Shown: positions 37,540-49,175 of the stretch, piece after piece
Numbering within the stretch: the stretch's first letter is position 1
Layout of the letters: each line of letters starts with the position of its first letter
NCBI RefSeq assembly: GCF_036320965.1
Contig: NC_092270.1
Span: 22,246,940-22,310,939 of the forward strand
Source: Panulirus ornatus
Taxonomy: Eukaryota > Arthropoda > Malacostraca > Decapoda > Palinuridae
Length of the DNA: 64,000 nucleotides
Direction of reading: 5' to 3'
Translations under genes and position numbers: made by a program
The notes under the pieces: generated by a model
The model's input: only the letters and a program-made list of their open reading frames with translations
Database searches by the model: none
Told to the model about the DNA's origin: nothing

Positions 37540-37742
37540 GGGTACAGATGTCTGGGGGGGTACGGCTATCTGGGGTATGACTGCTTAGGGTACGGTTCTC
37601 TGGGGTACAGCTTCCTGGGGGTCTAGGACTGTCGATAGCTATGTGTCTGGGGGTGAGGTTGGTCTGTGTCCGGGGTTGACGATGGTCTGTATCCGGGGTT
37701 GACGATGGTCTGTGTCTGGGGTGAGGATGGTCCGTGTCCGGA
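37540..37742. repeat. Degenerate GGGGTACGG and ~27-bp GTCTGTGTCCGGGG repeats
   Basis: The first part (37540-37620) repeats tctggggtacgg-like phrases. The second (37655-37742) repeats gatggtctgtgtccggggtt about four times. Confidence 0.85.
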
Positions 37743-37828
37743 AGCAGGAAAATGTTGGTCCGCCTTTGAGCAAGAAGGTCGTTAACTAAACTGTGCTTCT
37801 GTTCGTCCAGTTACAAAGCTACTGCCTA

Positions 37829-37831
<3 letters not shown>

Positions 37832-37900
<69 letters not shown>
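37832..37900. repeat. (TA)n microsatellite
   Basis: Pure run of about 34 repeats. Confidence 0.98.
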
Positions 37901-37903
<3 letters not shown>

Positions 37904-38139
37904 TATCATCATCTAGTCTGATATTCTAAGCATCTCTTTACATCATGAGTTCCAAGGTTCTCCCTCAGATCCTTCTTACATCGTCTCGTTGCTTCAACTT
38001 AGTGTACAAATATGTTTACTGACGACAACATCAAGTTGGTTACGAAACTTAAAGTCCATACGTTTCTCTGGTGTCGTCCATGATGGAGAAATTCACAATA
38101 CCTAACCTCTCTGTGTATATCTGCTAAAATGATATTATT

Positions 38140-39060
38140 AACCTCCTTTATATACATTTTCTTTATGTTCCTCTAAGTATGCTGATCAAACTTTAGAAGC
38201 ATTTCTAATTTTGTCTTGATATGTCCTTTGAGTACATTGCTGGTTCTGACTTTATCCACGGAGCTAAGAACAGCTCTCACGTTTGCCAGCAGACAGTTTG
38301 CCTCCTTTATTAAGTCCCTGAGGTCGACCTCCAACGACAGGTTAAGTCCACTCTTGACTCCCAGTCTGTCGCACACAACTTACTGCAGGTTAATTATCAT
38401 TCGTACAGAGATCTTCTCTCTCTGCGTCCCATACACTTTCCTTCGCATTTGTTGACTATCATCAACCACATAGCAGACCAGATTTGGAGTTTGTGTTTGT
38501 CCCATTGTACGGTGGTGTAATCTCCATCAATCCTCCAGTATGATATTAGTATTAACCTCTAACACATCCCTCAGTCTGACTCTCGTCCCTCCGGCAGGTC
38601 ACTGTTATGGACGAAGAAGAGCAACGGACCCCAGACACGGCCTCGCGGTACGCCACTGGTGACCTCAAGAAGGCTCATCAGACATACGTCACTTGCCACA
38701 CGCCATATGTGGAGTTTTCCATTCACTGCAGGAGTGTCTCCCTCACTTCTACCTGGTGATACAGGTAAGTTTTACCAGCCTCCTGTCTCAATCAGTACCA
38801 AATGCTTTCTGGTGGACCAGGAACACGTAATCCCCCGATGCTTCATCTCTGTCTCGAGCAGAACTCACTCGCTCACAGAAGGAGATCAATTACACATGAC
38901 CTTCGCCCTAAATGTATCTTTTCTACGACTTAGGTAGTTTGACCTTGACGGTTGGTCATCCTTAAGCATTCTGGTTATCTTTCCAGGTCTTTTAAGGATC
39001 ATCGTCAGTAGATATAAGGTCAGATAACACAGGTACTCCGACAAGGTCATGGGCTTTGAA
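38140..39060 (-). mobile_element. Decayed LINE reverse-transcriptase relic
   Basis: Minus-strand translation recovers palm-domain landmarks in order. EGHV followed by a stop and LISFCERVSSARDRDEA lies near 38880. DYVFLVHQKAFGTD with DRRLVKL lies at about 38767-38837 and corresponds to RT motif A. SGVPRGRVWGPLLF followed by NSDLP lies at about 38585-38665, the motif between A and C. DRLGVKSGLNL with IKEANCLLANVRAV lies at 38173-38376, the post-palm region. The first catalytic Asp expected in motif A is replaced (LVH where LDF is usual), a stop follows motif A, and no YADD-like motif C is visible. The copy is inactive. It is probably CR1/jockey-like. Confidence 0.82.
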
Positions 39061-39169
39061 TGGGTCAAGAAACACAGGTAACAATGTTCCTACACAACTC
39101 GCTCTGTAATATCGTGTTCCCACATTGCTTTCTCACAACCGTTGTCGACCACCGAGTTTGTTGTCATTT

Positions 39170-39262
39170 ATTGCCCTAATATTTCACTGTTGTAGTTTTC
39201 TGTTTACGTGTTTTATAGATATTTCACTGTTGCAGTTTTCTGTTTACGTGTTTTCTAGATAT
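39170..39262. repeat. 42-bp tandem duplication
   Basis: Two copies of a block containing tttcactgttg(t/c)agttttc and gtttacgtgttttmtagat, plus a partial third. They differ at two positions. Confidence 0.92.
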
Positions 39263-41093
39263 TTCAATGCGTTCCACAATCTCTTCTCCATCACATCTTG
39301 GCTAGTATTGGTAGCCAGAGCATCTGCCAAGGTGGAAACACCTTTGAACTTGTCATTTATCTCTTCCCACATACTTCCATCATCGTCAGGTACTTCTACA
39401 TGTGTGGGGCCACAACTCGCGAACTTTATGTACTAACCTACAACTATTTCAACCTCTGTATGTTATCTGCTGAGTATTAGTACGTGTGTGTATGTGAGGG
39501 AGTGTGCGTACTTTCATAAGACTCACCTGAGCCTTATTAACGATGCTATATATAGTGTGCACCCAAGCTGATAAATGAATTAGACGACTGTAATTCTTGA
39601 CCTGCGTGTTGAGGTCATCTTGGAGGGGTTGGGGGGGCGTGTTGGTGTCTGCCACCTTCCTCACGGAAGGCATCAGTGACCCAGCACGCAATATGGATCC
39701 TTTCTTTACGTCATGTTGGATATCCTTCTCCACTTTCTTGTTACCTTCTTGTCCTCACAAGTCTTCTTATTTGCCCCATTTTTTTTTTTTTCAGTTTATG
39801 TATTCGATTATCTTTATGTATCTTCCATCAATGTCCAAACAGGTTACAGGAATGATGTAAATGGGATGATTTTGTGATAACTCTTCATGTCCTATGTCGA
39901 CACTTGCCACGATAGTTGTAACCTTGTGTATATGTCACGTGTTATGCATGTCATCAACAACAGTTAGCAAACACTGCCTTCAACAACTCGTCGAGTACAT
40001 GAAGTTGTTGGTCGAAGAGAAATATTAATCGATTACTCACACTCGCTAGTCAGAGATTAATCTTCAGTCGAGTCACCTGTATTATCGCCTCATATATTCG
40101 AGAATGTGATTCATGTAAGCATTATCTGTTACATGTATTACAGGATGTTACAGCAGGAAGGTAAAGTCGTACAAGAAAGAGATTTTCTCCTTGCATGTTG
40201 GCAACGCCACCAAGGCCCTATGTTGTCTCTTCCAGGAATGAAGTGAAAAATATTTCCAGGTTCCAGATGATAATGTGTCTTTATTCTCACCAGGAATATG
40301 AAGACGATCACGTACCATCCTGGATTTACTTTGAGGTTTTTATGACAATTTTGTTATTTACTGGAAAAAGCAACTGACCATTTGACATGAATATATTTGA
40401 CATTCGTCTGTGTGTTTCATCGTCAGTTTCAAGATTAAGACAAGTTGGTGTCAGGAAGGATTAACAATCTTGTTCATATTTACGACACCATTTGATGATG
40501 TTGTTATAACGCGAACAACATCTACAACAGGATTATAGTAGACGCAATTGTCGTGATAGCATGATTCTATAACAGGAGTACAGTATATGGAGATATCATG
40601 ACAAAAGCATTATTCTATAAAACTTAAGAGGATATAGAATATAGGCACTCCACCACCACTAACTGATCTATAAATTCCAATTACCAATAACAACGCAAGC
40701 GTCTTTGACAACTGGAAACTAGATTGAATCGCCACACCATCATCACACAGACAAGGCAAACACCTCGCGCAGTTACCATGTCAAACTGGACAGTGAAAAC
40801 TGGAGTTGAAAATGTTGATCTGTGTCTCTGAGACTTGCTTGTCTCGTCGTGAACTTAGTTAAAGCAACGCAGAGAAACTGCGTTTTGTTTTGAGGTCGAA
40901 GTTTCCTGTGGATCTGGAGATTTTGCCATGAGAATCTTACTTAGTGATTCTAGTGTTCACTTTTATGTGTGGAAAGTATAAGTTCAAGTTGTTATATTCT
41001 CAGATGTTTATAATAAACTTGAACCTTTTGGGTTATATATCCGTCAGAGGAGATGTTGTCCCAGATATCCTCAAAGGTGAGGTTATCCCAGGC
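39263..41093. other. 1.8-kb unique stretch, one weak minus ORF at its start
   Basis: On the minus strand, 39432-39244 is open for 62 codons with ordinary composition (contains GSMWEEINDKFKGVSTLADA). It has the same orientation as the LINE relic just downstream, so it may belong to it. The remainder, 39440-41093, contains AT-rich DNA with no repeat and no recognised frame. Confidence 0.45.
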
Positions 41094-41219
41094 ACACTGG
41101 TCAACACTGGTCACCAATGGTCAACACTGGTCAACACTGATCACCACTGGTTAACACTGGTCACTATTGGTCAACACTGGTCAACACTGGTCAACACTGG
41201 TCAATACTGGTCACCACTG
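41094..41219. repeat. 10-bp repeat (actggtcaac), about 12 units
   Basis: Interspersed ggtcacca and ggtcaaca variants. Single-unit indels are visible. Confidence 0.94.
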
Positions 41220-41346
41220 CTGTTATGTCTCACTCTGGAGCCATTCATACCTCCACACAAGGACGTCCTGATATATATATGAATGTGACCTTAGTGTTAT
41301 GCAGACAACAAGCAAACCTTACATATGGTTGGTGGCTGGAGATATG

Positions 41347-41348
<2 letters not shown>

Positions 41349-41419
<71 letters not shown>
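41349..41419. repeat. (CT)n microsatellite
   Basis: Pure run of about 35 repeats. Confidence 0.98.
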
Positions 41420-41421
<2 letters not shown>

Positions 41422-41787
41422 TGACCTACGTTCCACAACTGGGAGCAGATGCAGTCAATCCCTCCCGACCCGTGACTGTTGCGAGACTTGCCTTCAAATT
41501 AACGAAAACAAATGCCATTTTTACGTGCAGCTTATTACAAATTACTGCAGTTTTCTGCGGGAAATTACGCCAGGTCTTGAGGTTGTTTTATACAGTCCCT
41601 AATAGACCTTGCTGAATATTGGGGTCTACCCTTAAAAATACCAGCGAGGATGGAGTTATTCCTGTTTTTTATTATCATTAAAAAACGGATTTCAGTCTTT
41701 TAAAGTGAACTTTCGGAAATACACAACCAGGAGTGTTTTCATATCCAACACACTCACATAAACATTTACAACCGAGATAAGCACACA

Positions 41788-41788
<1 letters not shown>
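41420..41788. other. Unique stretch, nothing recognised
   Basis: Only the tails of frames that begin in the CT run. Confidence 0.5.

Positions 41789-41847
<59 letters not shown>
41789..41847. repeat. (TA)n microsatellite
   Basis: Pure run of about 29 repeats. Confidence 0.98.
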
Positions 41848-41849
<2 letters not shown>

Positions 41850-42715
41850 TGGGAGATGTGTTGAGGAGGAAAATGGGAGAAAGTTGAGGTGAGGAAATTC
41901 AGTCCAAGTTCAGCTTCTCAAGAATACAAATGAGTTGAAGAATTCTTCAAGTTGAATATTAGAGAAACTTGCTGGAGACTTGGTGATCCATGAGAACCAA
42001 GTCAATAAATGGAAACCAAAAGTGGCGAGAAAAGAGGAAGACTTTAGTAAAGAAAATGTGAGGAGGGGGGGCTCAGTACTGGCTAAGTACAGAGGAAGAA
42101 AAGAATAAGTTGAAAAGTATATGAGGTACAAAAGGTTAATTGCTATCGACTAGGGCGAAGATAATGCCATGAATTTACTCACACATGAGGGATCCACGTC
42201 TACCCAAGCTTGCCTCCCTCATGGATGATGAGAGTGAGGGAGAGATGGTGTCAGACACGTCACTAGAAAAACAAATCTACTTTCAGAATAGAAGACTGCT
42301 TCATGAAGGATCATGAACTTCATGATGCTGAGAGCTAGCTGAAGCCTAGCCAGGAGTGGTGAGGGTCCACATCGACCCTCATGATGAACAGGTCAAGATT
42401 ATGACGTTATTCATGGGGTTAACAGTCAGCTGCACCTGCTCTGAATACATTATCTCTCTTCATAGGAAAACCATCGACTTGGAATATTTTTCCATGCTGA
42501 GGCTGGCCGCCTCGCTCACCTCCAGACGTCCCTCGCTCCTCACACACTCACACTAATAACTCTAGCTGAACACAACACACTAGGAGAGCAGCAGCAGCAG
42601 CAGCCAGTGTGAGGGTTATGAACTACAACATTACAACCGTTTGTTAATGACCTGCAGGAGGCCATGAAGGATACAAGACCAGGGTCTCTTCCATGAAATC
42701 GCAATCATTAGAATG
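41848..42715. other. Unique stretch with (AGC)5
   Basis: A 73-codon minus frame (41910-42131) and a 66-codon plus frame (42356-42556) are unrecognised. The (AGC)n run is at 42588-42602. Confidence 0.5.
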
Positions 42716-42848
42716 TTGACATCGAACTTGAGGTATACTGTAAACTGATCAATGAGGTATACAGTACACTGAACAACGAGGTGTACTGTATACTGAACAA
42801 CGAGGTATGCTGTATACTGAACAACGTGATATACTGTATACCGAACAA
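42716..42848. repeat. ~24-bp repeat, about 5 diverged units
   Basis: Copies carry gaggtatactgtatactgaa and caac with substitutions. Confidence 0.92.
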
Positions 42849-43760
42849 TATCCTTTTAAACAAGTACTTTCATTAAGTCTTTACCATAGAAAATCCCTCA
42901 AGAACAAAACGTATTTCTGGACACCGGAAAAGAAAATGTGTGGATGAGAATATTGAATATCATGAATCATCAAATATCTAGAAAAAGAAACAGAGTGTAA
43001 ACAAATTAACTTGTGCTATCAACATCTTCGCTCAGAAGAGTAAAAAATAAAAGTTACAAAACAACAACAACAATAACAACAACTTTCTAATCACAAAAGA
43101 TTTCCACAGTTCGTCACAGTTAGGTCAAGTGTCATCACACCAGAAGCTTGTTAACATAAAACCAAAATTGGAACATAAGAGACACAAAATGCGCTTCCAA
43201 CCACTGTCATACGAGCCTTACTTCCGTCCTAAGAACTTCGTTAGATACGAAAATTTGAAATGATAAAATTGATAAAGTCTTAGATGATAAACATTTACCA
43301 CATGGGTTTAGAAATTTAGAAAAAAATCATGCTTAACGATTATCATTCAATTTTTAGTTAGACGTGTGCGAGCCGGCACAGAGACAAGACTGTCTGGGTT
43401 CGAATCCCGGGCAGGGTAGATTGATTGTACGTAGGTAGACATTTGATAGACTGATAGATAGACAGGAAGACAAGATAACTAGACAGAATACAGATAGATA
43501 GCAAGAGCTGGTCTACAGACTTTAAAAACATTGAGTAAGTCAACAGGTGAAAAGGTTGATGGCAGAAAGATATATAAAGAGATCATGAGTAACAGGAGAA
43601 TACTGATTGAATAGATAAATAGATTTCAATGTAATTGTTTCCTCACGTTTGTGTAGGTAAGCAGTGCTTGGGAGCCCGCTAGATGAATTCCTTCAGTGAA
43701 TACAGTGAATATGAAGAATATCCTTGTCCTCACTAGTGAATGTATATTACTTGGTTCATG

Positions 43761-43762
<2 letters not shown>
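42849..43762. other. AT-rich unique stretch with an isolated B-box
   Basis: ggttcgaatcc at about 43397-43407 lies in a GC-rich island (tgtctgggttcgaatcccgg). No A-box at the proper spacing and no cloverleaf can be drawn, so it is at most a SINE or tRNA fragment. GATA-type tetranucleotides follow at 43450-43500. Confidence 0.45.

Positions 43763-43801
<39 letters not shown>
43763..43801. repeat. (GT)n microsatellite
   Basis: Pure run of about 19 repeats, 75 bp upstream of the TATA box at 43878. Confidence 0.98.
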
Positions 43802-43803
<2 letters not shown>

Positions 43804-43877
43804 ATGGTGTACTGTATGTCTTAATTACCTCGAGATGGTGTTCCCAGGAGACATGTGCCAACCCAGACCGCCTGGGG

Positions 43878-43912
43878 TATAAATAGCTCCAATTTGTATT
43901 GTGTGTACCAGT
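43878..43912 (+). promoter_or_regulatory. Candidate Pol II core promoter: TATA box plus initiator
   Basis: TATAAATAG lies at 43878-43886. An initiator-like tacCAGTgcg places a possible +1 A at 43910, 32 bp from the first T, the spacing expected of metazoan TATA/Inr promoters. The sequence between is plain, and the first ATG downstream is at 43938. This is inferred from motif and spacing only; a chance match remains possible. Confidence 0.42.
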
Positions 43913-43937
43913 GCGAAGCAGGGCCTCAACTGTTGCT

Positions 43938-44129
43938 ATGGACACGGATCCTCCAACTCCAGGCGGTGCACGCGTCTCTCTGGTGAACCCACGGTCGTGT
44001 AGTGAACCAGACCTGGTGAACCCATGGTCAGGTGGTGAACCAGACCTGGTGAACCCATGGTCGTGTAGTGAACCAGACCTGGTGAACCCATGGTCAGGTG
44101 GTGAACCAGACCTGGTGAACCCATGGTAA
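43938..44129 (+). CDS. Candidate ORF running into the 33-bp repeat, 63 aa
   Basis: The ATG at 43938 sits in a good context (G at -3, G at +4), 28 bp after the predicted start site. It encodes MDTDPPTPGGARVSLVNP and then enters the tandem repeat, reading NPWSGGEPDLV or NPWSCSEPDLV per 33-bp unit. A TAA inside a variant unit (ccatggtaagg instead of ccatggtcagg) ends it at 44129. The same change creates a GTAAGG donor-like site, so splicing there is conceivable. No homologue or domain is recognised. The repeat-coded part may be incidental, as in other arrays here. Confidence 0.3.
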   Translation: MDTDPPTPGGARVSLVNPRSCSEPDLVNPWSGGEPDLVNPWSCSEPDLVNPWSGGEPDLVNPW

Positions 44130-44615
44130 GGTGGTGAACCAGACCTGGTGAACCCATGGTCAGGTGGTGAACCAGACCTGGTGAACCCATGGTCAGGTGG
44201 TGAACCAGACCTGGTGAACCCATGGTCAGGTGGTGAACCAGACCTGGTGAACCCATGGTCAGGTGGTGAACCAGACCTGGTGAACCCATGGTCGTGTAGT
44301 GAACCAGACCTGGTGAACCCATGGTCAGGTGGTGAACCAGACCTGGTGAACCCATGGTCGTGTAGTGAACCAGACCTGGTGAACCCATGGTCAGGTGGTG
44401 AACCAGACCTGGTGAACCCATGGTAAGGTGGTGAACCAGACCTGGTGAACCCATGGTCAGGTGGTGAACCAGACCTGGTGAACCCATGGTCAGGTGGTGA
44501 ACCAGACCTGGTGAACCCATGGTCAGGTGGTGAACCAGACCTGGTGAACCCATGGTCAGGTGGTGAACCAGACCTGGTGAACCCATGGTCGTGTAGTGAA
44601 CCAGACCTGGTGCCT
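43980..44615. repeat. 33-bp minisatellite, about 19 units
   Basis: The unit carries cctggtgaacccatggtcag and gtggtgaaccaga. A second subtype has gtcgtgtagtgaacc. The subtypes alternate near the start and again near 44290-44390. Two units have ggtaagg. The minus strand is also open across the whole array (216 codons). Confidence 0.97.
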
Positions 44616-45081
44616 AGTTATCACCAGAGGCAGAAAGATAGAGACTAAATCTCAGGTCATGCGCTGGACACATGGAGATCGACGTGAACTATTTCTCTAA
44701 CGAGTGCCCAAGGTTCGAACCCTGGCCATACGAACGACATGCACTGTATACCTTCACTGTTTCTCTCTACCTTAAGTTTTATCAACCTTACCAGAGATGA
44801 ACCCAGCACTTCCTCAAGGCTTCACCGTCACTCAGCAGTGACGGTGAATGTGACATACACTGACCTTTACCCTCGCAATGACCTCAAACTACCGTTCGTT
44901 CACTGTAGCCTCACAGCTAACTAGTGTGTGACGTACTGCTGGAAGCCTTACTGCTGAACCCACTAGGATGAACACAGGTCTGGTGTCATCACTATAGGCC
45001 AGGCCTCAGGTTGATTCTGGGTCGTCTTTCCAGGACCACATCTTCCTGGATCCACCAGTCAAGCAGCTGGAAAACATGTCA
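44616..45081. other. Unique stretch with a perfect 12-bp hairpin
   Basis: 44821-44832 (ttcaccgtcact) pairs exactly with 44837-44848 across the loop cagc. A ggttcgaaccctgg near 44712 is B-box-like without a proper A-box. Otherwise nothing. Confidence 0.6.
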
Positions 45082-45366
45082 TTATTGTAGGGTCAGCCTC
45101 TGCCATCCTGGACCAGACCATAGCTCGCACACAGAAGGTCCAGCTACGACCTGGAATACTGCAAGTTCCTCCTTGGTGTTCCAGACGCTACCTCCTTCTG
45201 TAGTAGGATCATCCCACATGCGCATGGCACCTGCACAGACCTTCGTCTTGCCGTCCCTGACTGACCTAAGGTCAATGTCCCTGCGGCAGAGAAGTGCATG
45301 AGCAGCATGGCTGGCATGACCTGTACGGCGCGCGTGTGGCTGGACGATACACCAGGAACAGTGAGA
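45082..45366 (-). other. Candidate exon-like open frame, 94 codons, unrecognised
   Basis: On the minus strand a stop-to-stop frame runs from 45366 to the TAA at 45082-45084, with ordinary residue mix (contains DIDLRSVRDGKTKVCAGAMR and ELAVFQVVAGPSVCELW). A pyrimidine-rich tctctgccgcag directly precedes codon GAC at about 45280, so a terminal exon starting there (65 codons) is possible. The plus strand is open for 96 codons over the same bases, and the region is GC-rich, so chance is a serious alternative. Confidence 0.22.
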
Positions 45367-45984
45367 TTAATGACGTCATTTCCAGAAGTCTTACTTCCGT
45401 AAGCTGTCCAGTAGAGGAGGGGGGGGGGGCCCCCTACCCCTGAGTCCTGGTGGATGGGTCAAGCGACCTGGTGGTGGACGACCACTGTGTGTCTGGAGGA
45501 GGGTCTGGTCGCTGGTGTGGCGCTACACGCGTCCTTCATCCTTGGCTTATACAATAAGGAATTCAGGATGAAGATGATGATGCTACAGACTACAGAGTAC
45601 AACAGTGAAGGAATACAAGATAAAGAACAAAATAACACAAGAGTTTTGGCCTGATTGATGTAGAGACGCTGAGATGTTAGGGGCTAAGTACCCTTCAGTT
45701 TCTTAATAATCTTGGCTCTTGGCTGATCTAATGAACTGATGAAAAGAAAGCATCCAACTGTTTCATTCAGTGCCTCAACATAGCCACCGAGCGAGGGAAT
45801 ACAAGCAACATTACTTTTCCCATGTGTGTTTAACTGTCCATCTTTAATTACCTACATGTAAAGTGCAGAAAGAATGTTCTACATTCTGTACATTGTCTGC
45901 TTCCCATCTTAAACATTCTCTTCTATCTAGTAGCTTTTTCTCCATTTGTATACATCTGACACTGACAGCTCATCTCATAGTGTG

Positions 45985-45987
<3 letters not shown>
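45367..45987. other. Unique stretch, G/C-run at 45418-45436
   Basis: A run of 11 Gs followed by Cs lies at 45418-45436. No recognised gene. Confidence 0.5.
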
Positions 45988-46020
<33 letters not shown>

Positions 46021-46035
46021 TGTGTCTGTGTGTGG
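45988..46035. repeat. (GT)n microsatellite
   Basis: GT run with CTGT interruptions at its right end. Confidence 0.97.
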
Positions 46036-46737
46036 AGTTATCAATACAGTGTTTCCAGGAATTTATATAGATACACTGATGAGTATTGGTAGAGTCCAGC
46101 CAGCTGTGCCAATATGTACAGTGATGCTGACCACAATATTCCCAACTCAGATCCTGACCTTCATTTATCGTCATATAATTCCAGTTTCCATTCCACGTCA
46201 GACACTTTTCCTAGAGGAACTTTGAAATTAATTAATGTTACTTCGTTCTCCTCTTCGCTCGATTTATGTACGAGAAGGCGAAAAATCCTTGGCATGTGTG
46301 TGATTGCAGATGTTAAAGTACAGATCATACCATCGGCTTTTTTATCATTCACAAATGTTAAATAAAGAAATCAGTGCGCAGTTTGGTTAATATCTGGTAA
46401 TTACTAATGCTAATCCCAGATCGATGTTGGATCAAGAGATTAAATGTGCAATTTTGCCGCTACAGTTTATCGTGTCAAACATTTCATTTACAGCTGTAAA
46501 ACACGAAATGAGAACATTTTTTTGTATTACTCCGCTCAAATAAAAGACATTGAAGAACGTTAATGGTAATGTACATTGCAAGAGAGGAATTTTGTGAAGA
46601 CAAACTTAATCATTTGTTTTGATGGTTTGTGTTATTATCGTAGTTGGTCTAAAGTGTTATTGTTGTTGCAAAGGGCTTCGAAGCAAGGATGATCTACACA
46701 TTCCAATGTTTGTGGTTCATTAGGAAACTTGCATGGG
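46036..46737. other. AT-rich unique stretch
   Basis: Frames of 63-83 codons on both strands between 46114 and 46365. Neither is recognisable. Confidence 0.5.
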
Positions 46738-47062
46738 GTTCCCTGTGGCCATGTATGATTAGCTGTGGCCATGTATGGATGGCTGGGGCAATGTATGGTT
46801 AGCTGTGGCCATGTATGGATGATTTGGGCAATGTATGGTTAGCTGTGGCCATGTATGGATGATTGGGGCAATGTATGGTTAGCTGTGGCCATGTATGGAT
46901 GATTGGGGCAATGGATGGTTAGCTGTGGCCATGTATGGATGATTGGGGCAATGGATGGTTAGCTGTGGCCATGTATGGATGATTGGGGCAATGGATGGTT
47001 AGCTGTGGCCATGTATGGATGATTGGGGCAATGTATGATTAGCTGTGGCCAGCTATGGATGG
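46738..47062. repeat. 40-bp minisatellite, about 8 units
   Basis: The unit carries agctgtggccatgtatggat and gattggggcaatgtatggtt, which are themselves similar, so the 40-mer looks like a doubled 20-mer. Confidence 0.96.
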
Positions 47063-47355
47063 TATATCTCCTGCTTGTGTCATTGTGTTGCTGACAATAT
47101 AAAGTTGCCTCACGCCTGGGGCGTCCTTGATCTTCAGTTTATCTTCTTCGTAAATGTTTTCTGAATGTGTGTACATGTTCCTGTAGTACGTCTGCCCTAA
47201 TGTCTCCTCCTCACACTGTGGCTCAGTGTGACCCCCTCCGGCTACAGTTCTACATTCAGGAAGGAACAAATACATTCTAACTTTTCCATTAATTACCATA
47301 TTTTCCAGTCCTCTTCGCTAATGAGACTTCCTCTGCCATGTTCGGCAAGACCATT

Positions 47356-47496
47356 GCAAAGGCATTCCTTTATGCTTAGTAAAGGCATTCCTTTATGTTT
47401 AGTAAAGGCATTCCTTTATGTTTAGTAAAGGCATTCCTTTATGTTTAGTAAAGGCATTCCTTTATGTTTAGTAAAGGCATTCCTTTATGTTTAGTT
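47356..47496. repeat. 23-bp minisatellite, 6 units
   Basis: The unit carries aaaggcattcctttatgttt and agt. The first copy has gctt for gttt. Confidence 0.96.
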
Positions 47497-49175
47497 ATTC
47501 CTGCTGTAATACTTTATATCATATCACCATAGATTCACATAGATTACTTTTCCTAACACACCCCACTAGCCGTAGATGCTAAATCTACAACATAAACTAC
47601 AACTCCACCGGTTGTAGAGCGAAGAAAGTAGAAATATTATCTGTATATGTCGATGATTGGAATAGTTATTTACATGATGAATGAAGTGATGACGTTGAGA
47701 AAGAGAGTTTCCACGAATTGTGGCAATCACAACAAGGAGGGACATCTCCCAGTGTGTACCTGGACTGGCCAGTCAACTGTGGTGGCTTCCACTGCTAAAA
47801 ATCTATCGTCATTACACAGTTCCAATTTTGTCCAATTAAAAGAAATGACAAATGCATCCAGCAGGTGGGTGTGCAACATGCAGGCCCCTGTGCAACATGC
47901 GAGGCTTCCCTCATATGGAAATATCCAACACAGTAGTAACTGGAGCAGCATTTCAAAATCAAGCCATAAAACACGATTATGGAAATTTCGAGCCAAAAAA
48001 TGATTTGTTTTCAAAATGTAGAGAAATTGTCATCATAGAATTAGAAAATCTATCTACTTCTGATGTTACACTTCAGTGTCGACGGAGGACATCAGCCAAG
48101 GAAGGATCATAACTTATACACACCAGTTGTGTGCTGCTGTTTCCACACCTGCCAGATACCTACACAAATCCCTCCCAGAAGAAAGAGCTTCCCGAGGTAA
48201 ACTCCTGCCACAGTACACCACAGTTGTAAACCACTTGGTCTATGTACATCCCTGGAGCGCAACAGGTGATCACACGTGTGGTTCTAACCATCAACAACAA
48301 GTTTGTAACTTGTTCGTCGTCCAAACATCAACACATTTTACTTGTGAGGTGATTACATGTTGTATGTCATATATGGCCTGACGTCTGCTTGGCTCCAGCT
48401 ACCAGAGCAGGATTATGAACAATCTACGTGATCAATAAACAAGTGATCCTTCTCATAATCCATCTCAACACTAGACAGTACGTAGCAGGTACTAATGTAT
48501 GACGAAATACGGGTGGATGAACTGGTCTAGTCGTCCTTTGTGAACATATCCCGTCGCAAATGTGTTTCAGTAAGAGTGGTTGGCCAACTCTTGTGTTGTT
48601 ATATAACACTGACCTCGCCTTCTGGAAGGAACGAAACATTCTGAGACATTTTTGGCCTAAGTCGTTGTAAGGGACGTACGTTACCGGTATGGTAATGTTA
48701 CGAGTTGGCCAGAACCCGAGGCCCACCCCCATAACCACTCGGCTGCATTTCAAAGTGTGTTCTGATGTATCTACATACCATTACCAGCCAGATGTATCAT
48801 CATGTTAAGAATGCTTCAGTCTATGTCTCCCTCTACAGACATTAGCCTCTGTCTGCTCCACAGACTTCAGCCTCTTAAGTCCACAGACTATGATTACTTC
48901 AAGTAACAGACCCAGAGTTCTGTGTCACCATCATTAGCGTTACAACTGTGTAACGATTTCTGTGACCTCCACCACAGCCATCCTGGTCTTAGCATAAAGA
49001 CGAACTCCATCAACGATTACGACTCGCACAGAATACATCAATAAGGCTCATTCTCTGTAGCCTGTAAACAGGAAACTCTTCCTTACAGAAGATGACCTTA
49101 AGAACGAAAATGATTCTGTTCGTCTGCAATGTATCTCTCATGACGGGGTTTTGTGGCTGAGTCTTTCACAAGGAA
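47497..49175. other. 1.7-kb unique stretch, no gene supported
   Basis: A plus frame at 47647-48003 (118 codons) and an overlapping one at 47852-48112 look less repetitive than most of the window. The first contains CGNHNKEGHLPVC, reminiscent of a zinc knuckle but with the wrong spacing. The minus strand is open over the same bases. Function unassigned. Confidence 0.4.

Noticed and set aside
43390..43410. tRNA gene at the ggttcgaatcc B-box
   Set aside because: No A-box at the proper distance and no acceptor or anticodon stems can be drawn. Same for 44712 and 49573.
47647..48112. Zinc-knuckle protein (CGNHNKEGHLPVC)
   Set aside because: Spacing does not match the CCHC pattern, the minus strand is equally open, and no capsid- or transposon-like neighbours are seen.
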